DNA of 55,155 bases, taken from contig JALSGS010000036.1 of assembly GCA_026982695.1 (NCBI GenBank), forward strand, positions 1-55,155. Direction: 5' to 3'. Source of the DNA: Saprospiraceae bacterium (lineage in GTDB: Bacteria > Bacteroidota > Bacteroidia > Chitinophagales > Saprospiraceae). How positions within the stretch are numbered: position 1 is the stretch's first letter; every line of letters begins with the position of its first letter. Below the pieces are notes generated by a model that had not been told where the DNA came from, made no database searches, and saw only the letters and a list, made by a program, of their open reading frames with translations. Of this stretch, positions 35,239 to 42,898 are shown one piece after another. Both the position numbers and the translations under genes were made by a program.

Positions 35239-35268
35239 AAAAGAAAGAGCCGGAAGTAAATCCGGCTC
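35239..35268 (-). terminator. Terminator of the parA-RHH operon
   Basis: On the minus strand GAGCCGGA (35268-35261) pairs with TCCGGCTC (35254-35247) in a perfect 8-bp stem with a 6-nt loop, followed by TTTCTTTT (35246-35239). It lies 48 bp after the RHH gene stop and just before fabG. Confidence 0.8.
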
Positions 35269-35316
35269 ATTGTCTGTGCGAAATTATGTATTTTCGATGG
35301 CTTAGCAGCTTAGGGG

Positions 35317-35838
35317 TTAGTTGAGCGTGCCTTTTTTTTGTTCGTATTCTCGAATGAATTCTTGTACGATTTCCTGTACGATGTCTTTGAGATAGACTTT
35401 TTCTTGCTGGGCAATTTTTTTGAGCTTCTCGAGGTGCTCTTCGTGGAAGGTAAAGGTCACACGTCTGACCTTCCCATGCCGGTTTACTTCCACCTTACTG
35501 GCGCGCACTGTCTGCCGGATGAGCGCGTCTAGACCACTTAGTGTTTTCTTGGGCGTTTTGGTACGCCAAGGCTTAGTGGCTTTGGTTTGCGTATTTTTTT
35601 GTTCGGGCTCTGTTTTTGTACTCTCGAAAGCATCTTCAAGAGCATGGCTCAGCAGGCTGTCCAGATCGGAGATAAAGTTTTTGCGCGAAGAGGCTCGCTT
35701 GCGCTTCTCCTTAGCTTCGTCGTCGGAGTTACGCACTTCCTCTTCTTCGATGAAGATGACGCGTTCGGTTTCATTAGTGGATGCATCCATGTCGCCGAAG
35801 ACGCGTTCGAGCCCTTCTGTGAATTTTTTCTTGCTCAA
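35317..35838 (-). CDS. Ribbon-helix-helix ParA partner with three ParA-contact-like motifs
   Basis: A 173-residue charged protein encoded directly after parA. Residues 123-165 (VRRVTFTFHEEHLEKLKKIA then VYLKDIVQEIVQEFI) look like a ribbon-helix-helix DNA-binding domain. The first 110 residues are low-complexity and carry three copies of one 13-residue pattern: KKKFTEGLERVFG (3-15), RKNFISDLDSLLS (52-64) and PKKTLSGLDALIR (96-108). Each resembles the N-terminal peptide of ParB proteins (LGRGLDALLG type) that contacts ParA. The start codon is TTG: motif 1 would be lost from the next ATG (residue 17), and no other start exists between the parA stop and this site. It lies in the same frame as parA, 33 bp after its single TAA stop. 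Confidence 0.8.
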   Translation of the reverse strand: MSKKKFTEGLERVFGDMDASTNETERVIFIEEEEVRNSDDEAKEKRKRASSRKNFISDLDSLLSHALEDAFESTKTEPEQKNTQTKATKPWRTKTPKKTLSGLDALIRQTVRASKVEVNRHGKVRRVTFTFHEEHLEKLKKIAQQEKVYLKDIVQEIVQEFIREYEQKKGTLN

Positions 35839-35871
35839 GGTTGTGCAATTTGCAAATGAACAAAGGGCTAA

Positions 35872-36636
35872 TTATACGGGAACTTTTTTTTCCGTACGTG
35901 CCAAAATTTCTTTACACAGGTTGAGATAATCTTCTGCACCTGAGCTCTTGGGGCTGTACTGGAAGATATCTTTTCTTTGGGCAGGTGCCTCGGCCAAGGC
36001 GACATTGTCGCGAATCAGCGTATCGAACACCTTTTCCCCGAAATATTTTCGTATGGTTTCCACTACGTCGCGATTGAGCACTTTGCGGCTATCATACATC
36101 GTTGCGATGACGCCTGCAATTTGTAGCTTTTTGTTGAGCCGAAAGCGCACTTTATCGATTACTTGCTTGATCTTAGCTAGCCCTTGCAGGGCTAAAAATT
36201 CGGTCTGGAGTGGAATGATGACATAGTCGCTACTGGTCAACGCATTGAGCGTGAGTAGCCCCAGTGAGGGGGGGCAGTCGATGATGATGTAGTCGTAGTC
36301 TTCTTGTATGGATTCGAATAGCTCGCGCAAGATAAATTCGCGCCCCGCTTCATTGATCAGTTCCATTTCGGCACCTGACAAGTCAAGCGTGGAGATGACT
36401 ACATCAAGCCCTTCGCGCACAGTGTACGGAACTAGTTCAGATTCGCCACGTAGCGCTTCATAGATGGTATAGCGTTGTCGCGGCACACCCAATGACACAG
36501 TGAGATTGGCTTGGGGATCCAAGTCGATAAGCAAAACGCGTTTGCCTAACTCGACCATGCCGGCACCAATGTTTATTGCACTGGTGGTTTTTCCAACCCC
36601 TCCTTTGTGGTTGAGCATAGAGATAATGATGGCCAT
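35872..36636 (-). CDS. parA: ParA/Soj-family partition ATPase
   Basis: A 254-residue deviant-Walker ATPase that positions DNA or cellular cargo by dynamic binding to the nucleoid. Motifs: MLNHKGGVGKTTSAINIGAG (signature Lys and P-loop), LLIDLDPQANLTVSLG (A' motif), YDYIIIDCPPSLGLLTLNAL (Walker B), VIIPLQTEFLALQGLAKI and ATMYDSRKVLNRDVVETIRK (helix used for DNA binding in Soj). There is no N-terminal HTH, so it is of the small chromosomal/type Ib kind. Next on the strand is an RHH protein rather than a ParB/Spo0J. Its promoter carries a palindrome. Confidence 0.92.
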   Translation of the reverse strand: MAIIISMLNHKGGVGKTTSAINIGAGMVELGKRVLLIDLDPQANLTVSLGVPRQRYTIYEALRGESELVPYTVREGLDVVISTLDLSGAEMELINEAGREFILRELFESIQEDYDYIIIDCPPSLGLLTLNALTSSDYVIIPLQTEFLALQGLAKIKQVIDKVRFRLNKKLQIAGVIATMYDSRKVLNRDVVETIRKYFGEKVFDTLIRDNVALAEAPAQRKDIFQYSPKSSGAEDYLNLCKEILARTEKKVPV

Positions 36637-36670
36637 ATGGTATGTTTGTTATACTTCCGTTTTCTCAAGG

Positions 36671-36705
36671 GTAAAGTAATGCATTTTATGCGCTTTTGCA
36701 AAAGC
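36671..36705 (-). promoter_or_regulatory. parA promoter overlapping a 14-bp palindrome
   Basis: On the minus strand TTTTG (36703-36699), a 20-bp spacer and TACTTTAC (36678-36671) resemble a Bacteroidota promoter, 34 bp before the parA ATG. The -33 element lies inside the perfect palindrome GCTTTTGCAAAAGC (36692-36705), a natural site for autoregulation by the RHH partner (inference). Confidence 0.5.
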
Positions 36706-36798
36706 CATGCAAATTTAATTGGTACGTCTCTCCGAAGTTTAAAAATTTTCACCACATGCCTGATTTTTGCAAAGAAAAACACCTTGCTGCAAATAGTA

Positions 36799-36814
36799 GT
36801 ACATGTACATGTAC
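36799..36814. promoter_or_regulatory. 16-bp perfect palindrome between parA and the acetyltransferase gene
   Basis: GTACATGTACATGTAC is fully self-complementary and also contains a direct repeat of GTACAT. It lies in the divergent parA/GNAT intergenic region. It could be an operator or part of a centromere-like site. Confidence 0.4.
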
Positions 36815-36857
36815 GTGGTGAGCTTTGCAGTGTCAGGCGACAAAAAGCGTCAACTCA

Positions 36858-37424
36858 ATGGGTTTGAGCCCACCAACGATCTGTTGCGATTCGCAGTTGG
36901 TATTGCGCCCTGTGCGGCTTGAGCATGCAGCACAGGTCTTTCGCATTGTGGACAGCGAGCGCGCTTATCTGGGGCGTTGGCTACCTTGGGTAGTGCATAC
37001 GCGTACGGTCATACCCCTCAAACAGTTTATCAGAGAATCCATCCAATTACATCAAGAGGGCGAGCGCTTTACGTGGTTTATTTGGTATGAAGAGCAAATT
37101 GTTGGTTCACTCAGCATCAATGCAATTGACAAGGACCACCGCAGTGCGGAAATTGGCTATTGGCTCTCACAGTATTATCAGGGCAGAGGCATTATGACGC
37201 GCAGTGTGGCGGCTGTGCTCGATTTTGGCTTTAATCATTTGGCACTTAATCGAGTGGTAATCAGGACACCGGCGGACAATCAACGTTCGCGGGCTGTGGC
37301 TGAGCGCTTGGGTTTTCAATTTGAGGGAATCATGCGCCAGTCGCTTAAGTTAGCAGATGGTTTTCACGATTTGGCTTTATATAGCTGTTTGCGTCAGGAA
37401 TGGGAAGCTGCTCACAATAGATAA
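36858..37424 (+). CDS. GNAT acetyltransferase, RimJ/RimL type
   Basis: About 188 residues from the ATG at 36858; an upstream ATG in frame at 36825 would add 11 residues. Family pattern: LVLRPVRLEHAAQVFRIVDS, YLGRWLPWV, WFIWYEEQIVGSLSINAIDK, AEIGYWLSQYYQGRGIMTRS (acetyl-CoA-binding loop QGRGIM) and NRVVIRTPADNQRSRAVAER LGF. RimJ/L-like enzymes acetylate protein N-termini or small amines in the cytoplasm; GRWLPWV and the EIGYWL pattern are typical of the ribosomal-protein-serine acetyltransferase branch. The substrate is unknown. It converges on tdk with 3 bp between stops. Confidence 0.88.
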   Translation: MGLSPPTICCDSQLVLRPVRLEHAAQVFRIVDSERAYLGRWLPWVVHTRTVIPLKQFIRESIQLHQEGERFTWFIWYEEQIVGSLSINAIDKDHRSAEIGYWLSQYYQGRGIMTRSVAAVLDFGFNHLALNRVVIRTPADNQRSRAVAERLGFQFEGIMRQSLKLADGFHDLALYSCLRQEWEAAHNR

Positions 37425-37427
37425 CAT

Positions 37428-38030
37428 TTATTGGCTTTGCTGCTTAGGCTTGAGATCGAGAATGGGCCCCATGTGATAGCAAGTTCGACAGCGAGGCTCG
37501 TAGAGGTCTTTTTCGCCTAGCAGCACGGTATCTTCATTAGGGGTGAGGCGATAAGAGTGGGTAGCTAGATTGCCGCAATGTTGGCAAATGGCGTGTACCT
37601 TGGTGATGTATTCGGCTACGGCCAATAAGTGGGGCATGGGCCCAAAGGGTCGCCCGCGATAGTCCATGTCCAAGCCGGCCACAATGATGCGTTTACCTAT
37701 CAAAGCTAATTTTTGGCACACATCGGGTAACTCCATATCGAAGAATTGGGCTTCATCAATACCTACTACGCTAACTCCTTCGGTGCAATTGAGTAGTTGT
37801 GTAGCGTGTTTGATGGGGGTAGCGGGGATTGAGTTTTCATCGTGCGAGACCACTTTTTTTTCGTTGTAGCGTTTGTCGATGACGGGCTTGAATATTTCTA
37901 CTTTTTGATTGGCAATTTTAGCACGTTTGAGCCGGCGTATCAATTCTTCGGTTTTACCAGAGAACATGGATCCGCAAATTACCTCGATCCAGCCGCTGCG
38001 TTGTCCTTTGAAATGGGGTTCCAGAAACAT
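37428..38030 (-). CDS. tdk: Thymidine kinase
   Basis: A 200-residue type II thymidine kinase that phosphorylates thymidine for salvage. Motifs: P-loop [47 protein letters not shown] (lasso region) and the structural zinc site C-x-x-C twice (ICQHCG and CRTCYH). The [19 protein letters not shown] end is standard. Length and order are normal for bacteria, and the ATG at 38030 fits the N-terminus of Bacteroidota relatives. Confidence 0.96.
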   Translation of the reverse strand: MFLEPHFKGQRSGWIEVICGSMFSGKTEELIRRLKRAKIANQKVEIFKPVIDKRYNEKKVVSHDENSIPATPIKHATQLLNCTEGVSVVGIDEAQFFDMELPDVCQKLALIGKRIIVAGLDMDYRGRPFGPMPHLLAVAEYITKVHAICQHCGNLATHSYRLTPNEDTVLLGEKDLYEPRCRTCYHMGPILDLKPKQQSQ

Positions 38031-38378
38031 TTGGGATGAAGTTTAGGTATGTATTTCCAATTGAAATCAGGCCATCGGCTTGATGAAAAGCTGCAACGAA
38101 CACTTTTGTTTTTAATGACTTTATTCAAGCAGTTTTCGAGCTTTATGGGTGCTCTTTGGCGCGCCAAAATTAGGAGTAGCTGTGCAATTGAATGGCAGGA
38201 AATGTGTAATGTGGCAAATATTACGAGAAGCCAGTTACCTGTTAGGTAGGCATAGGCATTATCGCGATTCGGGCGGGGCATGTGTTATGTATGAAGCTGT
38301 ATTTTCGTACCCTACGGGCTCTTTTGTACATTTGTACGCTGTACTTTAAGTGTACCTATACCTAAATATGACTTGATA
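38031..38378. other. 348-bp intergenic region with repeated GTAC sites
   Basis: It lies between the divergent tdk and the 38379 gene. No tRNA or defensible ORF is seen. Near its right end four GTAC tetramers lie at 38326, 38334, 38341 and 38352. The first two form the dyad GTACA-TT-TGTAC (38326-38337). TACTTTAA at 38342-38349 is an imperfect -7 element in front of the next gene, so the dyad would lie in its -33/spacer region. Confidence 0.4.
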
Positions 38379-39041
38379 ATGGATCTACACAAAGCAGGAA
38401 TACTATTGGCAAAGATCAATAAGCTCTATGAAACGATGCGCCTTTCTTCCGATGAGCTGACGAATGTGGAGCGCGACTTGATGCGCGATTATGTGCGCCG
38501 CTTATACGATGTGTTGTTGGATGAGCCTACGGCAGTTCTCGATTCCGACAAGGGCTTGGAACTTCGAGAAGTGGAGGTGATTCGGCCTGAGCCCAAACAA
38601 ATATCAGCTCAGCCAGAGGCATCTCGCTCTATTGAACAAGAAAACAAGGAGGTATCTCGACCAACTGATGGCGCTGCGTCTTCTGACCACACGGCATCCC
38701 CTGCTTCTATTGCTTCTGAATCAGATGAGGAAGTGGAAGTGCTATTTGAACGCCCTCCTGCTCGAGAGTTAGCTGAAAAACTCCAGGAATTACCCATTGA
38801 GGATTTGCGCCGGGCTATGGGGATTAACGAACGAATTTTCACCATTAATGAGCTTTTTGGTGGTGACCAAAGAGCTTTTGACGAGACTATAGCTCGTCTC
38901 AATCAATTCACTTCGTTCGAGCAGGCGAAGACCTACTTGATTGAGGAAATAGCTGTACCTTTTGGATGGACTCGGCCTGATAAGAAGGAAGTAGCGAAAA
39001 ACTTTATCAAGTTGGTCCGTCGCCTCTACATCAGCAAGTAG
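38379..39041 (+). CDS. Conserved Bacteroidota protein of unknown function
   Basis: 220 residues from the ATG at 38379; a TTG two codons earlier is possible. It has an N-terminal helical part (MDLHKAGILLAKINKLYETM, SDELTNVERDLMRDYVRRLY), an acidic Ser/Glu-rich linker (about 65-130) and a compact C-terminal domain (about 135-220). That domain has MGINERIFTINELFGGDQRA, FDETIARLNQFTSFEQAKTY and a WTRPDKKEVAKNFIKLVRRL end. The C-terminal pattern (INERIFTINELFGG...LN...) recurs in many Bacteroidota proteins, but I know no assigned function. No signal peptide, so it should be cytoplasmic. It converges on the TraB/GumN gene. Confidence 0.75.
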   Translation: MDLHKAGILLAKINKLYETMRLSSDELTNVERDLMRDYVRRLYDVLLDEPTAVLDSDKGLELREVEVIRPEPKQISAQPEASRSIEQENKEVSRPTDGAASSDHTASPASIASESDEEVEVLFERPPARELAEKLQELPIEDLRRAMGINERIFTINELFGGDQRAFDETIARLNQFTSFEQAKTYLIEEIAVPFGWTRPDKKEVAKNFIKLVRRLYISK

Positions 39042-39064
39042 CGATTGACTCTCAGTGGCACAGC

Positions 39065-40009
39065 TCATTCCATAGGTACAGGTTCGACTCGATAGCCAGC
39101 TTGTCGCAACAAATTGATCACACCTTTTGGCCCCCCCAGATGCCCTGCACCTACGGCGAAGAAAGAGGGCTTTTCATGCATCATGCGTTCCATGATGGGA
39201 ATCCAACTTTCATTGCGCTGGATCAGGAGGAGGTCTTCGTAATTAGCTAGTCCCATTTCGTCATCTTCGATGGATTGTTGCAGTTTATCGATGTCGCCCT
39301 GCTTATACCATTCATATAGTTGCGATAGGTCGGTTGCAGTACTGTCATTTTGTTGTCGGATGCTTTCGACTAACATTTTTGCTTGGGTTTCATATGGGAT
39401 GCTGTCAAACAAACTCATTTGAAACTCGGCAGTCTCTAAGCCGGCAATTTCTTTGCCTTGTTTGTGCGCCATTTCCATGAGTACGATCTCGTATGAGACC
39501 ATGCCGTCTGGTTGACTAAAAGGTGGCGCTCCTTTCGTATCTGCAGCAAATACGGTGAGAAACATGGGCTTGAAGCGCTCGAAGAGAAAAAGAGGTAAGC
39601 CTATTTGTTCGAAATGAGCTTTGACTAGTGCATATTCTTCCTCACTGAGCAAATCGCGCAGGGTGAGTCCATCGTCCATCATGGCCTTAGACATAAGCGC
39701 TAGTTGAGCGCCAAAACCCATCATTTCATTCATATCGATTTCAAACACGATGCGCTCTGCTTGTTCAAAGGCTTTTTTCGTGTTTTCGGTAAGGAAAAAA
39801 TCGTCTTCAAGTATGATGTGAATGGTGCCAAACAGCCAAGAAGGGTGATTAAGACCATTACCACTTATTCGGTACAGTAGAGATGTACGCAATGAGTCAT
39901 CAGTAGTGGCTACTATAGTCGAGGGTGATGCTTCCAGTTGGGCAGTAAGCACAAATGGGGCAAGTAGCCCGAGTATTATGGCAGTTATTGTGCCAATGTG
40001 TTTTATCAT
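39065..40009 (-). CDS. TraB/GumN-family protein
   Basis: A 314-residue exported protein with a signal peptide ending VLTAQ. The TraB/GumN fold (Tiki/PrgY relatives, putative metalloproteases) is shown by SWLFGTIHIILEDDFFL (GTIH at 61-64), FEQAERIVFEIDMNEMM, DGMVSYEIVLMEMAHKQGKE, IAGLETAEFQMSLFD and the C-terminal FFAVGAGHLGGPKGVINLLRQ AGYRVEPV. The conserved His and Glu residues of the proposed metal site are present. Function in bacteria is unproven. It is the only gene between the convergent gene at 38379 and DUF3137. Confidence 0.88.
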   Translation of the reverse strand: MIKHIGTITAIILGLLAPFVLTAQLEASPSTIVATTDDSLRTSLLYRISGNGLNHPSWLFGTIHIILEDDFFLTENTKKAFEQAERIVFEIDMNEMMGFGAQLALMSKAMMDDGLTLRDLLSEEEYALVKAHFEQIGLPLFLFERFKPMFLTVFAADTKGAPPFSQPDGMVSYEIVLMEMAHKQGKEIAGLETAEFQMSLFDSIPYETQAKMLVESIRQQNDSTATDLSQLYEWYKQGDIDKLQQSIEDDEMGLANYEDLLLIQRNESWIPIMERMMHEKPSFFAVGAGHLGGPKGVINLLRQAGYRVEPVPME

Positions 40010-40133
40010 GGCTGAACGTTCTTTATTTATACTTAATTAAAACGGTGCTGCGGGAATGCATTCTATCAATTGTTTTGCGTACCGTAGAGGGCAAAACCAC
40101 CTTGTGCATACAATTTAGGCATGGATGATGTTT

Positions 40134-41063
40134 CTATACAATTTGGTCTAATATTTCAATAAGACGCAGTAGTAAGCGCACATCTTCAAAAAATTCGCGG
40201 ACCAGTTCGAAACTCACTACTGAAGAAAATAGAGGGGGTTCAAGTAGGTCCTTGTCATGGGAAACGGCTATGTAGATTTTTTGGTTGTGGAAAGAAAAGT
40301 AAATTTTCTTGCCCGTCTGTTCAATATACAACAGCAATTCTCTCTGTAACTCTTCAAGCAGCAGTTTGTGCAATAGCGTATTTCGGTCGGCAAAAATGAG
40401 AAATGTTTCTACAAAGGCTTCATTAGATAGTTCATTACTTACGTCGTTCAGGCCTTCTCGGGACAAGCTGTTTAAAGTACGTGACATGTACTGCTTCCGA
40501 TGCTGGGGGATCAAATAAAGATTGGCTCTAATGGGCATAGAGGTACGTGCATAGAGAAATACCCCTCGAAAAATGCATTCCATGTAATTACGCACGCGCC
40601 CCAATCGGTATACACCGAGTTCACTCATTTCAAATTCGAGGCTGCCCAATGTGCCGCTAATGTAATCTTCGCCTACATAGCGATCGATTTTGTTTTCAAA
40701 TAACTTGCTAGCTAGAAAGATATCTTTAGGAATGTATTTAGTAGCATCGTAGTGTAGTAGCCCAATGTTGGGATCTTCATCGAGGAAGTCCAAAATGAGC
40801 CCCACCACATAAGGCTTAAACTGCTGTCGATATTGCTGGTATTGCCAGAGCAACCAACTGAAATAAGTACCTACAGGCACCACGAGCAACATGGTAACCA
40901 GCCATTCGCCTACTACCTGGGCAAAGACAATGGCTAGTAGAATCAACACAACTGATAGGCCTATGTAGCGCAATAAACGCTTGCGCTCGTAGTCGAGGCG
41001 CACCAGTTCGGGGTACAGGGCGGTGTTGTAGTATTTTCTGAATTCTGCAAGTGTGGGTTGCAT
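40134..41063 (-). CDS. DUF3137 membrane protein
   Basis: A 309-residue protein with two close membrane helices near the N-terminus (YIGLSVVLILLAIVFAQVV and WLVTMLLVVPVGTYFSWLLW) and a large soluble domain. The pattern LYPELVRLDYERKRLLRYIG, then IPKDIFLASKLFENKIDRYVGEDY, SLEFEMSELGVYRL, IFRGVFLYA and FSFHNQKIYIAVSHDKDLLEPP fits the DUF3137 family (Galanin-like in some databases), whose role is unknown. The soluble domain should face the cytoplasm. It lies between TraB/GumN and DUF1501 on the same strand, with gaps of about 125-137 bp. Confidence 0.85.
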   Translation of the reverse strand: MQPTLAEFRKYYNTALYPELVRLDYERKRLLRYIGLSVVLILLAIVFAQVVGEWLVTMLLVVPVGTYFSWLLWQYQQYRQQFKPYVVGLILDFLDEDPNIGLLHYDATKYIPKDIFLASKLFENKIDRYVGEDYISGTLGSLEFEMSELGVYRLGRVRNYMECIFRGVFLYARTSMPIRANLYLIPQHRKQYMSRTLNSLSREGLNDVSNELSNEAFVETFLIFADRNTLLHKLLLEELQRELLLYIEQTGKKIYFSFHNQKIYIAVSHDKDLLEPPLFSSVVSFELVREFFEDVRLLLRLIEILDQIV

Positions 41064-41200
41064 GGCCCAATGCTACAAAATGGCACCCATTGTAAGGCAT
41101 ATAAGCCTCGCTTTTTTCATAAAAAGGGTACCCAATCTTTGTGTGGATGCGGGCAGCTATTTGCCCGGTTGCAAAATCCAGGGCTGCCCACAGAGAAGCA

Positions 41201-42844
41201 TTAGCGCATTTTCCCCAACTTGCCCGAATAGGCATGCCCTTCAAAATAGATCGTGTATACGTAGAGAGCTGATGCCACTGTATTACGACTGGTGAGGATG
41301 CGCACTTGTTGGGGTCCTGCAGTAAATTGTCCTTGTGAAGATTCAATTGTACGGCCTAGCAAATCGCGAATTTCGAGTTGTATATATCCTGGTCGGGGCA
41401 ATTCGAACTGTATCAGATATGTACCATCGGGTTGAGGAATAGCTCGATGATGCAGGGTCAGGCCTGTGGAAGTAGTCGTGGAGGTAGTTGTGGTGCAATT
41501 GAGCCCCAAGTTGGACAAACGCTCGAAGGTATTGCCCAAGACGGCATCGACCATGGTACCATCGATGCACAACCAGTATTCCATGATGGTAGCGTAGATG
41601 CTTCGAAAGTCGACGTGGTGTTTTAGGTTTCCAGCATCGTCTAAATCGGTGAGGCTAGTGGGTGTACCACTCAGCCCACTGCCGTTGAGGCCGGGCCCAA
41701 AGAGCATGAGTGGTGCGGCAGCACCATGATCAGTACCTATAGAGCCATTTTCTTCTGGGCGACGTCCAAATTCGGAATGAGTCATAGCCAATACTTTGTC
41801 GTGCCAGCCGGCAGCTTCGAGATCTTCAAAAAAGGCTTTGACACTAGTGGCTAAATCGCTGAGCAGCTGTGGGTGCCAGTCGAGCTGATTGGCATGGGTG
41901 TCGAAACCGTCGAGTTCGACCATATAGACGCGTGCGCCCAGATTGCCTTTGATAAGGCGAGCGACGAGTTGGAGTTGCTGGCCTAGAGGGGTGTCACCAT
42001 AGGTAGCGTCGGTGGTAGAGGCCTCGAACGCTGTCTGGATAGATTCGGCATAGATAAAAGTGGAATTGGTCACCGCGCGCACGTATCCGAGCTGTTGCCC
42101 ATAGTGGCAGTCTGGCAAGTTGTCCAGGCTATATAATTGCCCTGTTTGCGCCAATTCGAACAGCTGTCCAGGGTCACTTACACTCATAGCCAGTGAGACG
42201 TCGTCGGGATTGATAAAGGTGAGGCTACCTAAGCTGCCAATTTGCACGGCAGGGGGTTGCGGAGGTGGATTGTGCAGGAAATCGGGGAAGAGGGCATTGA
42301 AATAGCGCCCCATCCATCCCGAGTTGAGTTGTTCGTCAGCGTCAGAAGCGGTGGCCCAAATATCGGAGGATCGGAAGTGAGAGAGGTTCTGGTCGGGATA
42401 ACCTACACTTTGCACGATGTGCATTTGGCCTTCGCCCCATAGTGCATATAACGGGCTCAGTGCGGGCGCCAGTCCTATTTCATCAGTAAGCGCAATGGTC
42501 TGAGATTCGGGGATGCGCAGCGTAGGGCGCAAGTTGGCATAGGTGTCATAGTCGTAAAGTGGTACAATTGTGTTGAGACCATCGTTGCCGCCCTTTAGGC
42601 GGATGAGTACTAAAACGCGATCTACAGGGGCTTGGCTCAGGGCCGCATTTAGCGAAAGCGAACCTGAAGCAAATACGGGTAATTTGCTCAAGATCATGCC
42701 TCCCAGTGTGGTTAGACCTGCTGTGTGGAGGAAAGAGCGACGGCTCCAACGTTGATGGTCGCGCGCGTGATCGGCGCCATGGGAAAGAGAAGTGCCACGA
42801 CGCTGCTTGTGATTAGCTACATGTTTTTTATTGTGATCGCACAT
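41201..42844 (-). CDS. DUF1501 protein with Tat signal and probable T9SS tail
   Basis: A 547-residue DUF1501 (sulfatase/alkaline-phosphatase-superfamily-like) protein. The N-terminus is unusually long, His-rich and basic before a twin-arginine motif S34-R-R-S-F-L in WSRRSFLHTAGLTTLGGMIL. Family stretches: VLVLIRLKGGNDGLNTIVPL, SHFRSSDIWATAS, GWMGRYFNALFPD, VYMVELDGFDTHANQ, VLAMTHSEFGRRPEENGS and IGTDHGAAAPLMLFG. The C-terminal 80 residues (FELPRPGYIQLEIRDLLGRT ... ALYVYTIYFEGHAYSGKLGK) look like a T9SS sorting domain. It would therefore be a folded, Tat-exported protein moved on by T9SS (inference). It is 54 bp after DUF1800. Confidence 0.87.
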   Translation of the reverse strand: MCDHNKKHVANHKQRRGTSLSHGADHARDHQRWSRRSFLHTAGLTTLGGMILSKLPVFASGSLSLNAALSQAPVDRVLVLIRLKGGNDGLNTIVPLYDYDTYANLRPTLRIPESQTIALTDEIGLAPALSPLYALWGEGQMHIVQSVGYPDQNLSHFRSSDIWATASDADEQLNSGWMGRYFNALFPDFLHNPPPQPPAVQIGSLGSLTFINPDDVSLAMSVSDPGQLFELAQTGQLYSLDNLPDCHYGQQLGYVRAVTNSTFIYAESIQTAFEASTTDATYGDTPLGQQLQLVARLIKGNLGARVYMVELDGFDTHANQLDWHPQLLSDLATSVKAFFEDLEAAGWHDKVLAMTHSEFGRRPEENGSIGTDHGAAAPLMLFGPGLNGSGLSGTPTSLTDLDDAGNLKHHVDFRSIYATIMEYWLCIDGTMVDAVLGNTFERLSNLGLNCTTTTSTTTSTGLTLHHRAIPQPDGTYLIQFELPRPGYIQLEIRDLLGRTIESSQGQFTAGPQQVRILTSRNTVASALYVYTIYFEGHAYSGKLGKMR

Positions 42845-42898
42845 GGCGTACTTGCTTTAAGTTTTTGAAAATTAATTTTTTATATATGATGGGGGGGG

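Noticed and set aside
37979-38281. 100-codon minus-strand frame across the tdk start
   Set aside because: It runs in another frame over conserved tdk codons and has no recognisable pattern.
38149-38349. 66-codon frame in the tdk-38379 intergenic region
   Set aside because: No family resemblance, and its end overlaps the GTAC-rich promoter region of the next gene.
42891-42898. Run of eight G as a possible phase-variation tract
   Set aside because: It lies outside both coding regions, after the DUF1800 stop; an effect on DUF1501 expression cannot be argued from sequence alone.
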